Shown here piece by piece: positions 34,726 through 46,199 of a stretch of DNA of 64,000 bases (position 1 is its first letter; every line of letters begins with the position of its first letter). The notes beneath the pieces were generated by a model, which saw nothing but the letters and a program-made list of their open reading frames with translations, did not search any database and was not told the DNA's origin. The stretch is from Myrica gale (taxonomy: Eukaryota > Streptophyta > Magnoliopsida > Fagales > Myricaceae), in contig OZ005602.1 in the NCBI GenBank assembly GCA_963930655.1, forward strand, positions 2,549,501-2,613,500, given 5' to 3'. Made by a program: the position numbers and the translations under genes.

Positions 34726-36151
34726 CTCTGCAGGACCCTTTTGGTTTTCATAAAACATGGCAAACAAGTAAACTTCCATTGGTCCAGGTCTCTTGGGAGT
34801 CCCATCCTTCGCATGGCTAATCAAATTGCTATAGTAAGTGTTTGCGTTCTCAACTGTTGCTGCTGTACCACCAGCAGATCGTCAGCCACTCTCAGTGACA
34901 ACGACATCCACATTGAGTCCACCGGCCTTCTCAAGAGCGGTGTAGAGAGCATCCACATTTGCATCGACGAGAATCTGGTATATATTCTAAGTTACCATCT
35001 TGTACCACAACCCCTGGTGCAGTAAATAAGGCATAGCTAAGGTTGATGTTTTCCGTGTCGCCTATGTAACTGAAGTAGGGATATACATTGGCAAGAACTG
35101 GTGCTCCAGTTTCGGCTAGCTAGGAAAGCGACGATAGGATTTATGTAAGAACTAGCAGTGATACTAATGAGCCTGCTGATGGAGGGTAGGAACTTCCTAG
35201 CAATGACAAGCTTATTGCTGTTGAAACCTTTATTTGATCCGAGGCAACTGCAGCTTGGATGTTCTGCATTGCAGGCAGTACGTATGGGGCAATAGCATCA
35301 GAAGGCGTTATTTCATTCCCAACAGAAATGTAGCGAAATTTCACATCGGGTAAGTAGTCCTTCACGTTTTGTTGGACCCAGCTGCTTGCAGCTGCAGCAC
35401 CATTGGCAAGTGTTTGAATGTCTTCATTAGCAACGCCAACCACGAGTTCTATGTTTGATCTTCTAAGGGCCTGGAGGGTTGCTGGATTTGGATTATACAG
35501 AGCTACCACTTCAGTTGCAGGTGGTAAATCATTAGCAACCAGTCCATAACATACGCCTACTGATTGTGCAGCTGCAGCAAGTTAAAGCAAGATCCAAAAA
35601 CAAGTTAATTGCCAAACTAAGATTAAAAATTCGATGAAACAAAGAGGTGCCAAATGTACAAGAAACCCAGACGTTCAATAGTCTTGCTCATGGCTCACGA
35701 GGGAGCAAAACTCAAGGGCTTAAAGCGGCTCATGGATGGGCCAACATCTATTCTTGTTGGACCACGAAACTTGATAAGAAGGGTGATCCTAGTAGTTGGG
35801 TATGCTTTGCTAAGGTTCATAGTTGCCGATCCAAGGAATTATTTCTGAGTTCTTAACTTCATTTCATGGTATCAATATAAAATCATTGCCGGAAGAAAAA
35901 AACCTTTCCTTTTTTATTGTTGACTTCTATATTCCTTCTTATCTTACGTCAGAGAATATCAAACGATCAGAGTAGAACTCAGGATCGCATGCCTCATTGA
36001 ATGAATCTTAAAGAAATATGCAAATACATAGGGAAAACACCCACCAACCTGCCTGAGTACCTGTTTTTCCTGCGCTGGATATCAATAGACCCATAAATAG
36101 CAACAGCGGAGCCAAAAAGGGTTCCTTACTGTTCGCAAAGATTGAAGCCAT
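34726..36151 (-). pseudogene. Type I GH17 beta-glucanase pseudogene
   Basis: Exon 1 is intact (36,061-36,151, signal peptide almost identical to the 18.0-kb gene) with the same intron-1 insert. Exon 2 runs 34,726-35,571 and is broken in at least six ways. The last ~20 codons are lost at 34,726. TGA replaces the Trp codon of SESGWPS, next to the nucleophile, near 34,880. Extra bases lie near 34,983, and a 4-bp 'ctag' duplication near 35,119. A base is missing near 35,164. An in-frame 33-bp deletion near 35,498 is bounded by the direct repeat GATTATA. The upstream promoter is replaced by a foldback-family element from about 36,165. It is clearly non-functional. Confidence 0.93.
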
Positions 36152-36164
36152 GAAGATAGAGAGG

Positions 36165-36480
36165 AGGAAAGCGAGGGGTCTGGATTCAGTCCAGACCGTA
36201 AGGGTCTAGACTGATCCACACCCACGGTCTGGATTAAATCCAGACCCAATGGAAGGCAGGGAGGGCTGCCACGTCATTTAATGAGCCCTCCCTTCCGTCG
36301 GCTCGGCTTGGCTAGTCTTACACGCGTGTTTTTTGCTCCAGATCTGTAGTGGTAGGACCACTATATTTTAGGTCCGACCACTACGCCCCGAATATTTTAA
36401 CACGCATGTTTTTTGCTCCAGATCTGTAGTGGTCGGACCACTATATTTTAGATCCGACCACTACGCCTCGAACACGCACT
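36165..36480. mobile_element. Foldback-family element at the promoter of the broken type I gene
   Basis: It starts with nested short inverted repeats (GGTCTGGATTCAGTCCAGACC). Then comes a stretch matching the 60-kb foldback arm (TCATTTAATGAG, CGGCTCGGCTTGGCTAG). It ends with two copies of an ~85-bp unit (about 36,316-36,400 and 36,401-36,480), each able to form a hairpin (GTAGTGGTCGGACC against GATCCGACCACTAC). The homologous 18.0-kb gene has its TATA region here instead. Confidence 0.65.
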
Positions 36481-36734
36481 TTAACCCTTTTATTCCCGAA
36501 TCTCCCGTCTCAATTTCAAAATCCCCAATCTCCGAATCGTTTTTTTCCTACGTGTCTTAATAGTGGGGTGAGCATTAAATAAGCATTTAATATATTCTTA
36601 TCACATCTTACCTAACCTCTTAGGTGAGGCTTTATCATTGGCGCCTAATTAATGGTAAGAAATGGTAAGAGATACGTGAGATTTAGAAGCTTGGGTGGCT
36701 GCTTGTGATTGGGTGTGACCTGCAGCTCATTAAG

Positions 36735-37391
36735 TAGGGGTGTTCATTTGCACCGGCGGTTACCGTTTTAACCGCTACCGTTACCGGTAAGAGCGGTTAT
36801 TGTGCCTTAGTGGTGCGGTGATGGTGTCAAATATGTGATTCCGTCAATTGCGGTGACGGTGACGGTTTTAGCCAAACTGTCACCTACACTACCGTTAACC
36901 ACCCCTAGTTGAGACTTTAGATGATTATTGATTATGTGACATACTTTTGTTGGGCTTTTGTTGAAATATGTTAGTTGTTTTATGTCACATAGTTGGACAC
37001 TTTATTAGACTTTAGTCAATATGATATTATGTTATACTTTTGGACAACTTAATATTTGTTATGATTGTTAATGATTATGATATTATATTTAAATATGTTA
37101 CCATATTTGTCCATATGATATGCTTATTGATTATGATATTATGTTAGAAATTTAAACAGCCTAAAACAGTGAAAAAAATGAAAAAGCTAAAGGAAAAAGT
37201 TTTTTTTTTGCACAACGGTTATACGGTTTAAGCGGTTATTGTATAACCGTTACCGTTAATACCGTCACCGGCAATGGCGGTTATTGTGCCTTAGCGATGC
37301 GGTGACGGTGTCAATTATGTGATTCCGTCAATTGCGGTGACGGTGACGGTTTTTGCAAAACCGTCACCTACACTACCGTTAACCACCCCTA
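36735..37391. mobile_element. hAT-type non-autonomous element, 8-bp TSD TCATTAAG
   Basis: A 657-bp element flanked by TCATTAAG at 36,727-36,734 and 37,392-37,399. It begins TAGGGGTGTTCATTTG and ends AACCACCCCTA, short inverted ends of hAT type; 8-bp target duplications are diagnostic of that superfamily. Both flanking thirds hold arrays of 'ggtgacggt' and 'accgttaacc' that can pair with each other, around an AT-rich centre. An internal 'aaccacccctag' at 36,896-36,907 copies the right end. No transposase was seen. Confidence 0.88.
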
Positions 37392-38035
37392 TCATTAAGT
37401 GCTTAGATCTCTAGCATAGAGTAGTAGACTGGCCAAGGGGGGAGAACCGTAAACTCTGTAAGGTTTGCTATTCGTTTTGTTCAGTTATGCGTTTTCAACG
37501 TTAGAATAAGCGAGAGAGAGAGAGAGAGAGAGACGCACCTGATAACGACATAAGCGAACTCTTAGTCAGAGAGAAAGAGAAGGAAAGCGACGTAAAACAC
37601 CCGGTGAGCTAAGGGATTGACCGAAGGATAAGAGGAAGAGAAACCAAAGGTAAAAGGACGAGTCATGGTAGTCTTGGCTTGTCTCTTTTCCTTTCCATCA
37701 GCCTTTTTGTCTTGTCTTTTTCTAATATGCGTCTTGTTTGTTTAGGTGTTATCAGAAAAAACAGTACATCAACGGCTGAGGTAAGGGTGTAGAGACTAAA
37801 TTGAGTTTTGAGTGTTTCAGGATAGTCACATGTTTGTAGAGGTTGTCGTGTCGTAAATATAGGTATTGGAAAATGTTTGGATTGTGCTTAAAACATATGA
37901 CTTTTGCCATGAGTTGGGAATTAAAAATGCGAAAGGTTTATTATAGAAAGGGTCAAAAGACTTTGGGGACCACCTGGGGCCAGATCTGTTGAAAGAAAGA
38001 GGTTTAGTTCTTTGTGCCGTAAAACTGATGTTTTC
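37392..38035. other. Spacer without a supported gene
   Basis: A (GA)n run at about 37,510-37,532, then moderately GC-rich DNA reading like a transcribed leader ('ggtgagctaagggattgacc'). No coding frame was found. It could be part of a larger unclassified element that includes the minisatellite. Confidence 0.4.
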
Positions 38036-38420
38036 ATAAAAAAATGCCCGGGGATATCTTCATAACAATGCCCGGGGAGAGTTTTCTATAAACCCAGAAA
38101 GCTTAACAAAAATGCCCGGGAAGCTTTTTGCATACCTACCCGAGAAGCTTAACAAAAATGACCGGGAAAGAGTTTTTATTACTGGGAGAAATTTTACAAA
38201 CATGCCTAGGGAGATTTTAATATAAGCCCGAGATGTATTTTAAAAATGCCTGGGGCGCTCTTTTATAAAAACCCGGGGATCTCTTTTATATAGGTCCAGG
38301 GAACTTTTTATAAGCCCGTGAAGTCTATGCCATATGCCCTGGTAGGTTTCAAAATGGCCAGGAGGACTGTTTTTGAAATGCCCGGAGACGTCTTTTCATT
38401 ATTCTTTTATATGGTCGGGA
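38036..38420. repeat. Degenerate minisatellite, AATGCCCGGGGA units
   Basis: Ten or more diverged units of about 25-40 bp, each with a core like AATGCCCGGGGA followed by a T-rich/ATAA linker ('cttttataaa', 'ttttataagc'). Core variants are spread along the array (cccgggaa, cctaggga, ccaggga), so it is old. No frame is kept, so it is not protein-coding. Confidence 0.85.
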
Positions 38421-38526
38421 GTTTTATTTTTGGAAAATAGTCAAGCACCCTAAACCTTTTCCTTAGTGGGATTAGAAAAAATAAAAAATAAAAAAAAGTT
38501 GTATAAGTTGTTGGACTTGCCTATTG

Positions 38527-38708
38527 CAGCATGTGATAATTTTTATCGTACCAATTATGATGATTTCAATACTAGGTTGACCGAGTCTAACACATGAACA
38601 TCTGGAAAGATTAAGTCCAGCATGTGATATGTTTATCGTACCAATTATGATGATTTCAATACTAGGTTGACCGAGTCTAACACATGAACATATGGAAAGA
38701 TTAAGTCT
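38527..38708. repeat. Tandem duplication, about 91-bp unit
   Basis: The unit starting 'cagcatgtgataat' at 38,527 recurs at 38,618 with a 1-2 bp difference in the first 20 bases and one substitution (catctgg, catatgg). Non-coding. Confidence 0.9.
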
Positions 38709-39053
38709 TCAAATAGACCGGTCACATATGCATGAAGAAATCCATACAAATCTTTGAAGACTTGATCGTTGAATTTACCTTCCATGTTTCGCATATTTTT
38801 GATGGATCGTTATGAATTATGCATCATATGACATGCTCTATTGCATCAACATCTCATGGGTATGGGAAACAATTGACCGAAATGACCGAAATGAAACTCA
38901 TACCCAGAGGCGGTCCTATGAACGGGTGATGGTACCGATCACAAGTGAGATAAGTGAAAGCCACCACAAAAAAAGAGTGGTTGGTATCCTTAGGCGATGG
39001 AGCAATTATGCCTAACTGGGTCGTGGTGCTAGGGCACGAGACAGTCCCAGAGG

Positions 39054-40240
39054 CAGTGGCGGAACCAGGACCAAAATTCAGGGGGGTCGAATTCTAAAGA
39101 CGAAATGATAAAAAAAAAAAAATTTGTTTCCTTTATAATGCTAAAAATTGTCTTACAATTACAATATCAAAAATTAAAGACTAAAAGCATTAAAAATATT
39201 ACAATACATGTACCGTGCTATGTACTGCGACTGAGAGGTGACAATTGCATCCTACGATTTTACATATTTTGAAAATGTTACAAAACGGCTTCGTTCTCTT
39301 GTGACAAACTTATCCATTATCTAAATAAAATAAAATAAAATGAATGTATCAATATATTATATTTCAGTTACTAAAAGCCATGTGGAGATGCAAATACATG
39401 TGGAGATGCAAAGTGAAGTCTCCTGTTCATAAACACGTGGAGATTCAAATAAACAGTGAAAAATAGATGGCAGCCAATTCCACAAAAGCAAAACAGTACA
39501 ACAGTTGTCAAAATATAAAAACAAACAATTGCTGAAGTTCTAAAATTAGTGCTTCCCTTTGCTCCATGCAATGACACATTTGTCTACCTAGAAGTGCAAA
39601 ATACTCAGCCGCCTCATGATATTTTGGCAATCAACTTTTTCTTCGTTTTTTTTTCTTTCATTCTTTGACTAAGTTAACGTCCATACATAATGGATATCTA
39701 AGTCCACATAATATTGTACCTCTGAATAGAGGAAACAACACCTCGCTCTTATGATCAGACATCGAGACTTTCACAGACACCCAGTGAGGGTATACCCAGG
39801 GAAGAAAAAAAGTGGGTCGCGGGAACAACCTGCAACCGTACTATCCAAATAATTGAACAATATTTTTTTTTTGCAAAAAGTTACAATAGGAGCTTTTAAG
39901 TTTTTTTTAATATAATATGCAAAAATAAGGGAAAAAAGCAAAAAATGAGAGAGTGAGAGGTGTGAGGACTAATGGTGCCAGTTTAGCTCATTTCTTCTGT
40001 GTGGACTGATAGAAAATGTCAGACGATGTTATTGCAGTTTTCTGGGTCAGGGGTATCGAGTCCAGGCTTTATGTGTAAAACATATGTATAGTTGGTCTGA
40101 GCCTGAGCTTCAGGGGTATCAGGCCCAGACCAACTTAATTTTTTTTTTTTTTTAAAAATAATAAAGTAATGAAAAAAAAAAAATTTGTGGCGTGAGGGGT
40201 AGCGACCGCCCAGGGTCGCTACCCCTTCGTTCCGCCTCTG
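39054..40240. mobile_element. hAT-type non-autonomous element, 8-bp TSD CCCAGAGG
   Basis: A 1,187-bp element flanked by CCCAGAGG at 39,046-39,053 and 40,241-40,248. The ends CAGTGGCGGAACC and CGTTCCGCCTCTG are inverted repeats of the CAGNGGCGGA type common in plant hAT elements. The interior is AT-rich with no transposase frame. It interrupts DNA of unknown nature; the flanks rejoin if it is removed. Confidence 0.88.
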
Positions 40241-40593
40241 CCCAGAGGAGAGGAGCACAACCCTGCTATGGGGGATATAACAGAGTAACGAAATGACACC
40301 TCTACCAACCGAAAAAGAAAAGAAAAGAAAAAAAAAAGAAGAAAGTGAAACAACCGGGAAACAGATGCATCATCCCTGCATTGCATCGAACATACCATAT
40401 TATCTTAATTATGGTTATCAATGCTTAATGGCTTAAATCTTATGATTGACATGTTATTATAATTGTTTATTGACGTGTTACTATAATTGTTCACAACATT
40501 TCCCCTTTCCCCCTTATTGAGTCAGTAGGACTCACCCCTTTATTTGTTTAATTTTCTTGTATGTACTATGGTTGCGGGTCCTGGATGTAGCAG

Positions 40594-40863
40594 ATGTTGA
40601 CCTTCTTGAGTGAGGAGTTTTTGGATGTTGACACATACATCCTAGTGATGAAAATTTGGACGTTTGTTAATGATTCGTTTGAGGTTTATGTGGAATGCGA
40701 GTCCCAATGGTACCTTAAAGAACCTCCAACAATTCCAGTTCCCTTAGTTGAGGATTTCGAGCTAGTTGATGACGTCCCTATCTCACCGACGTCGCCGCTA
40801 GAGGATATCGGGGAAAATGTAATTATTGACCTAACCTTTGACACTGAGTCAAGGGTTGATTAG
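40594..40863 (+). other. Acidic 89-codon open frame of unknown status
   Basis: An open frame with balanced codon use, unlike the AT-rich shadows around it. Its product would be acidic, with a Pro-rich centre (EPPTIPVPLVEDFELVDDVP) and an Asp/Glu-rich end. The nominal first codon is TTG and no upstream ATG is in frame, so it would need an upstream exon. It may be the 3' exon of an orphan gene, or coding debris of the unclassified repeat around it. No domain recognised. Confidence 0.3.
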
Positions 40864-42948
40864 AGATCAGTTATCGTCCTTTTATTTTTGTGTTCTTGTC
40901 GTTATTGTACATTCCGTTGTGGTGTTATGTCTGTGGTTGTAGGATGGAATGCTGTAGACAACTTCCACAACAAATATTCATCCAACAAACAATTGCCCGA
41001 AATATCTAAAATGAATAAGCATCAACCAAAAATGAATTACCACAACATCATCAAAGATAATGAAACAAGCATCTTCAGTGAAGACAATTGAAAACTATCA
41101 AAAAAACCAACCACCAATATACGACAAATGCAGGAAAAAGCATGTAGTAATGAATAAAGAAGCAGTCGTCAAGAAGCCATACCGGCCGCATTTTAGTGGA
41201 GGAAGCGTAGATGAGTTGGTCGGCCCTTCTCTTCCCCGACCGTAGGAAGCGTCCCTAAAATATAATAGGAATACATCAGTTAATTAGGCTTAAGGAAAAG
41301 AAGACAAAAAGAAGCAGAAGAGCCAAAATGCAAAGTTAGTTGCTGCAATTATTCATCATCAACAAATAGACATGACAAGTGAAACTTATAGAATCTGAAC
41401 TTCAATATCAAAAACATATCCAAACACTAAACTGCAACGTCAAACACATGCAATTCAACAGCTCTCAAACAGCAAGTGGAAGACATTCATTATAACTAGG
41501 AATATTGAAAAAAGATGCTAACAATTGAAAAATAAGTATATTTCTGACATTCATTACCTTGGAAAGTCTTTTATTACAATAGCGGCAAAATGAGAAATCT
41601 TTGTCAACAGCCAAGCCTCGCAATTCCTACAAAAGAGAGAAGTCAGTTTCAATTTGCTTTTGTCTTTCGTTATTTTTTTATTCAAAGTAATTAAAAGAAT
41701 ATCGCACATATTAGAATCATATTTAATTTAATTTGATAAAGAAAAGACACAATATATATTACATATTGCAGTACTGTCGGCCCCAGTATCGAAAGAGAGC
41801 AGTGCCTTTGTCATATGAAGTCAAGGGTATTGAAAAGGTCATTTCTCATATAATAGCGATTAACCAATGATATTTGTATGCAAGAATAAAAAATTCAATC
41901 GACATGCCAAGAGCTAGTCCCAGCTTAAGAATACAAATACAGAGTGCTTATGTATTTCCTTAATGCATGCGTCCTCTATAATTCAATAAACTATATTACG
42001 ATGTAACTTTTTTTCTATAATTTATTAAACCAAATTACAATATAACTTAAAAGCTTCCCTCTTTGTAAGTAGGATATCCTTACATTTCAGTAACAAAGCT
42101 TGACATGGAAATAATGCAGAAGCCACGAGGCTTGTTCAAATTCTAAGATAGCAATAAGTTTTTGGCAAAAAGATAAAGGACCTTTAGGACACTAGATTGC
42201 ACATGTTTTTGTTCCATAATCCATATGGTTGACATCTAGAATTTAAATTCCCACTTCCACAGCAAACAAAGTGCCAATATAATCCAGAAATTAAGATTCT
42301 AAATCAGCAATTGAATGCCCATCTGGGAAATCAAAAATATGACCACACGTGTGATGGGCATTAGGTAATAACCCACGAGCTGTTTAAGGTCAAAGGTAAT
42401 GCCTCCTCTGGTATTTCATTGCAAATTACAGTTCCAGTTACTTCAAAGTGCATGAACGACAAAACATTGATGTCAGAAAAGCGCCATGGACTTACATTTT
42501 CAGCCGCTCGCTGTCCAAGCATACCAAACTTCATTGGACTCGAATTACATAAGATGATTTTCTCTAACATGGTACTCGATTAGGTCTCAAGTGAATTCGT
42601 GTAGTGATGAGGGGCCAATGTCTCTAATCTGGGAAAGATGTGCCTTACAGCAGAGTGTCGATGAAATAAAGCATTCTGTAGCACCATATTGGAAGCATGC
42701 CATACACGACATGACATCCTTGCTATCTAATATGAACCACAAAACGAACACAAATGAAAATTTTACTCCAACCGCTTAAACCTCCTCCCTCCTCCAATTG
42801 TCCTTCAAGGAAAAAAAAAACACAAAAAAAGAAATAACGAAAACTTTAAGTAACTGAACACAATGAAGAAAGGCTGTTCATAACTTTGGAGGCGACTGAT
42901 AATACTTATAAGACTTGCTCTGCTTGAGAAATTTTGGCAGGGCACGAT
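40864..42948. other. Spacer with one exon-like stretch
   Basis: On the minus strand 41,558-41,626 is an open 69-nt block bounded by a TTTTGTAG acceptor and a GTAATG donor, in phase 0. It encodes 23 residues with a C-x2-C pair (FCRYCNKRL), as in a small zinc-binding motif. Another minus-strand frame at 42,361-42,570 has no recognisable domain. These could be exons of an unrecognised minus-strand gene, but I could not join them. Confidence 0.35.
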
Positions 42949-44859
42949 TCAGAAGCCAACTGGCTTGCCAACGGACATAGAGACTGATTTAAGCAGATCC
43001 CACCTGGCACCTAGGAACCAGTACCCCACCTGTAAAATCAGATCTATGCAAGGAAAACGACAACTAACTTACCCAATAAACTGCAAGTGCCTAAAGTTTG
43101 GCTCGACTTAATCACTTTATCACTCAAATGTATAGCTTTCACGCTCAATAACAGCTAGAGCAACAAACAATCCTGGTTGGGATTTTTGTCCAGATTTTTC
43201 CAACAGCTGCAGATGACCAACATCTGTATCAAAATACTAACAAGGTTATAAGACAGGACTCGTTTCTTTATCAAAGCAGCCATAGGACAGAACTCGTGGT
43301 TGTTGAGGGTTCATAATTCAAAATGCACCAACATTGGGCTCTAATGTAATCATTGCCAGCAATCCCTCGATAGATTTTGCATACCGGTGAGATTGAAATT
43401 AGCCATACAAGCTACAACATCAGTAGCATTCCCTACAGCAAACTCTCTCTCAAAATATAGTTCTAAATACTCCAGCTACCTTACTAATTCACTAGAACGA
43501 ATTCTGGAAGCATGATAAACGCCGATAGCTCTCCACTTGACTTTTGCTCAGTAGTGCTAGAAGAAATGCAACTGCCAATAGGAAATGTTCTAGTGTTGAA
43601 GAACCATATCGTATATATATATTTCTTTCGAGGGATCATCACCAAAAATAGCCCAAAACAAAAACAGCACAAAAAATCTTCGGTCATCTTTTCTAAGAGT
43701 GATAAAGGGACTCTGAATGGCTTTTTCTTTTCAGGTGGGCTTCGAATGGTTGCTTTTTCCAGCATTAAGATGATTCACGAATTTTTTTTTTTGATGACGA
43801 GGAAATTCCCCAGAGCCGGACCCTTTTGGCCCAACCCTGAAGTACAAACCCCGGCCCACTGGATGTTGGGGCACGAATTAAGGCCGCATAGACTAGAATT
43901 TTCTAAAAAAAGGACAAAAGATATTGAGGCATAATTCAAAGCCCAAGTTCTAATTGAGCCATTTCACTTCCTCCCAATTCATTTTGTAGGAAGCTGAGTT
44001 TGACACCATTAATGCCTCTCGAAAGAACCTTCGAGCAAAAAAGCACTTCCACATGATTAGAACAGGAATCTAGCTAGTACCCGCTAATATCTACCTACCC
44101 AGTACTTTTCGCCTGATAATTCAGTACTTTTTGCCTAATAATTTTCGGTTCTGTGGGATAGAGAGATCGCATAGGAAGTGTCTTGAAAACTCCTTACAAA
44201 AGGAAAACAAAAGTAATTAACTAAAGGAGAAATTACATTTTGCACCTTTAAATTATAGGATAATTGATACTTTGCAATCCTTGTTTTGATTTCGTGATTT
44301 TTTTTAGCCCAAACCCTGAACTTGGTTTAGGCTAAACCATAAACCGTCAAGAATATCGACTTCGCAGATTCAAAATAGCCCTTAGCATCAAAATAACTGA
44401 ACTACTGGAGTAAAGAAACATAATGCGTAACTAACATTTGCAGGAAGAAGAAAATTCAAGAATTACAAATGCATTCAAGTTTCTCAAAACGGTGAAATGC
44501 GACGATGAAACCCTAAAACTTCATCTTCTACCGGAGCAAACCTGGGCTTACCTCATTGAATTTGACAGCACAGAATAACACAGGAAGTAAAATCTTAACT
44601 GAAAAAACGTAATCCATACCTAAAACAAAATCCAAAACAAAATCGACAACTATCAGGACTGACCTGGCAGCTCTGTGTGGGGTGCCGTGGCTCTGGATGG
44701 TGAAACTGATCTCCACCGCTTAGGATAGAAGGAACGGGATCCGCGATTGAGGCTTCGTCTTCTCCTCTGTGCAATGGACGGTCCCTTTATGGAAGAGAGG
44801 GGCTGTTCACGCGTGACTGAGGTGTCCCTCAGACGTCTCCTCATAGCAGTGGAATCCAT
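42949..44859 (-). CDS. Probable small basic/membrane protein, three exons, unknown function
   Basis: Exons 44664-44859, 44552-44619 and 42949-43029 on the minus strand have GT/AG ends and compatible phases (1, 0), joining to 345 nt (114 aa). Residues 1-65 are Arg/Ser-rich (MRRRLRDTSVTREQPLSSIK; QRRRRSLNRG). Exon 2 adds a hydrophobic segment (FSVKILLPVLFCAVKF) that could span or touch a membrane. Exon 3 ends GYWFLGARWDLL...GKPVGF. The 5' end lies in the GC-richer DNA expected of a promoter and leader. I do not recognise the family. A further exon inside the 1.5-kb second intron cannot be excluded. Joining of three exons in phase is the main support. Confidence 0.5.
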
Positions 44860-46199
44860 GCTCCTTGCCACAGAGCTCTACGCCTCTAGGGGTTTTGAAT
44901 CGACCTCACAACTCAGGGCCGGTCAAAAAGGCACAGATTCTCCGTACCCACGAGCAGAAAGAAGAGAGGGGAAATCGAGAGGAAAGGGTAGAGGAAAGAC
45001 GACAACGATGGCTTGGTCAAAAGGAGCTGCAAAGGCTGCCTCTCCGTACCCAAACAGAGAGAAGAGGAGGAAGGGTAGAAGCACGGTGTGAAGAGGGGGA
45101 AGGGACCAGATTCGTTTGTGCAGAATTTTGTTATGTAACCGATTAGGATTGTAGTGTAATGGAATGGAAATGTTGGATTGAGTCGATGAGAGAAATGGAT
45201 GAATCTGTATTAAGCTCTATTCGAGAGAGAGCAAATCTCCGTAACAACTTTTACAATCAGTTTTTTGCATGCCTTCTACCAGAGATTCCTTTCCCTAAAT
45301 ACGACAGGGGCTGAGCCCTTACAGGAAGCATAAAACAGCAGTATGACATGCGCTGAGCCTTACAGGAAAACATTAAAACAGCCGAACAACTAACAAATAT
45401 AAGCCCGAACCATAATGGGCTGTAACATGGTGCGGTCCACTACACTGAAGCCCACTCGCATAACAGCCTCCATCAGCCGTAGATGTAAGGACCCAGTAAA
45501 GACACGAAGACAGCCGCCCAGATGACTCCCGAAGCTTCACTCGACAAACTCCAAGACTCCTCCTTTACGAATCATCTCCCGCATCTGCATCTCACCACCA
45601 TAGCCAACGAAAATCCCAAATGTCCCTGGTTCATCTTGGGGTTCGTGACAAATTTAGGGCTTCAACGGCCTCATGAGGACGAAGGTGAAAAAATTGGTGT
45701 TCTTGCCGTGGAATAGGAAAGCTGCAGCGGTTACTGCTGCTCTGTCAGTACCATTCCGACGAGAACACAATTTGACTATAGTAACCCTAGTCACTTCGCA
45801 CACTTTCAATTAAAGCAATGGGCAATTTTGTAAATGCAAAAGAGACAGAATAAATTTCATCTCTACCCTTGCAATGTGACTCACTGCCGATGGGGATATT
45901 TTTGGAAATACAGGGGGTTATTTCAGAGTAAAAAATGTCTGAATATTTGCTACCTTCTACATTTTTGGGGAGCAATTGCTTTTGGAGAGGCCGAATTTAT
46001 TGAGCCCCGATTTTTTTAGTAAATAAACACCACCTAGAGGAGATATTGGTGTTGTTTGTTTATCGAAATTTTGGAGAATATTTTTAAAATTTTGGGAATC
46101 TTTTGAATGTTAAAGTTTATTGGAGTTTGTGAAATATATGTGTAAAAATGTGAAGTTTATTAGGGTTTGTGCCCAAATAATTGGGCAAACAAAAGCTCT
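44860..46199. other. Promoter-side DNA and spacer
   Basis: Bases 44,870-45,140 are GC- and GA-rich, with a direct repeat ('tctccgtaccca' near 44,939 and 45,042). The open frames across it (44,747-45,091 and 44,865-45,146, +) overlap exon 1 of the minus gene and show no domain. Bases 45,160-45,480 look like degraded transposon DNA. A MITE-like stretch lies at about 46,055-46,190. Nothing else was seen. Confidence 0.4.

Noticed and set aside
38036-38420. CRISPR-like array
   Set aside because: The units diverge, spacing is irregular and the setting is a plant nuclear genome; it is a minisatellite.
43786-43900. Possible second SINE starting with a T-run
   Set aside because: No A or B box and no convincing target duplication was found.
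44747-45146. Plus-strand frames of 114 and 93 codons
   Set aside because: Arg/Lys/Glu-rich products of a GA-rich stretch with no domain; they overlap exon 1 of the better-supported minus-strand gene.
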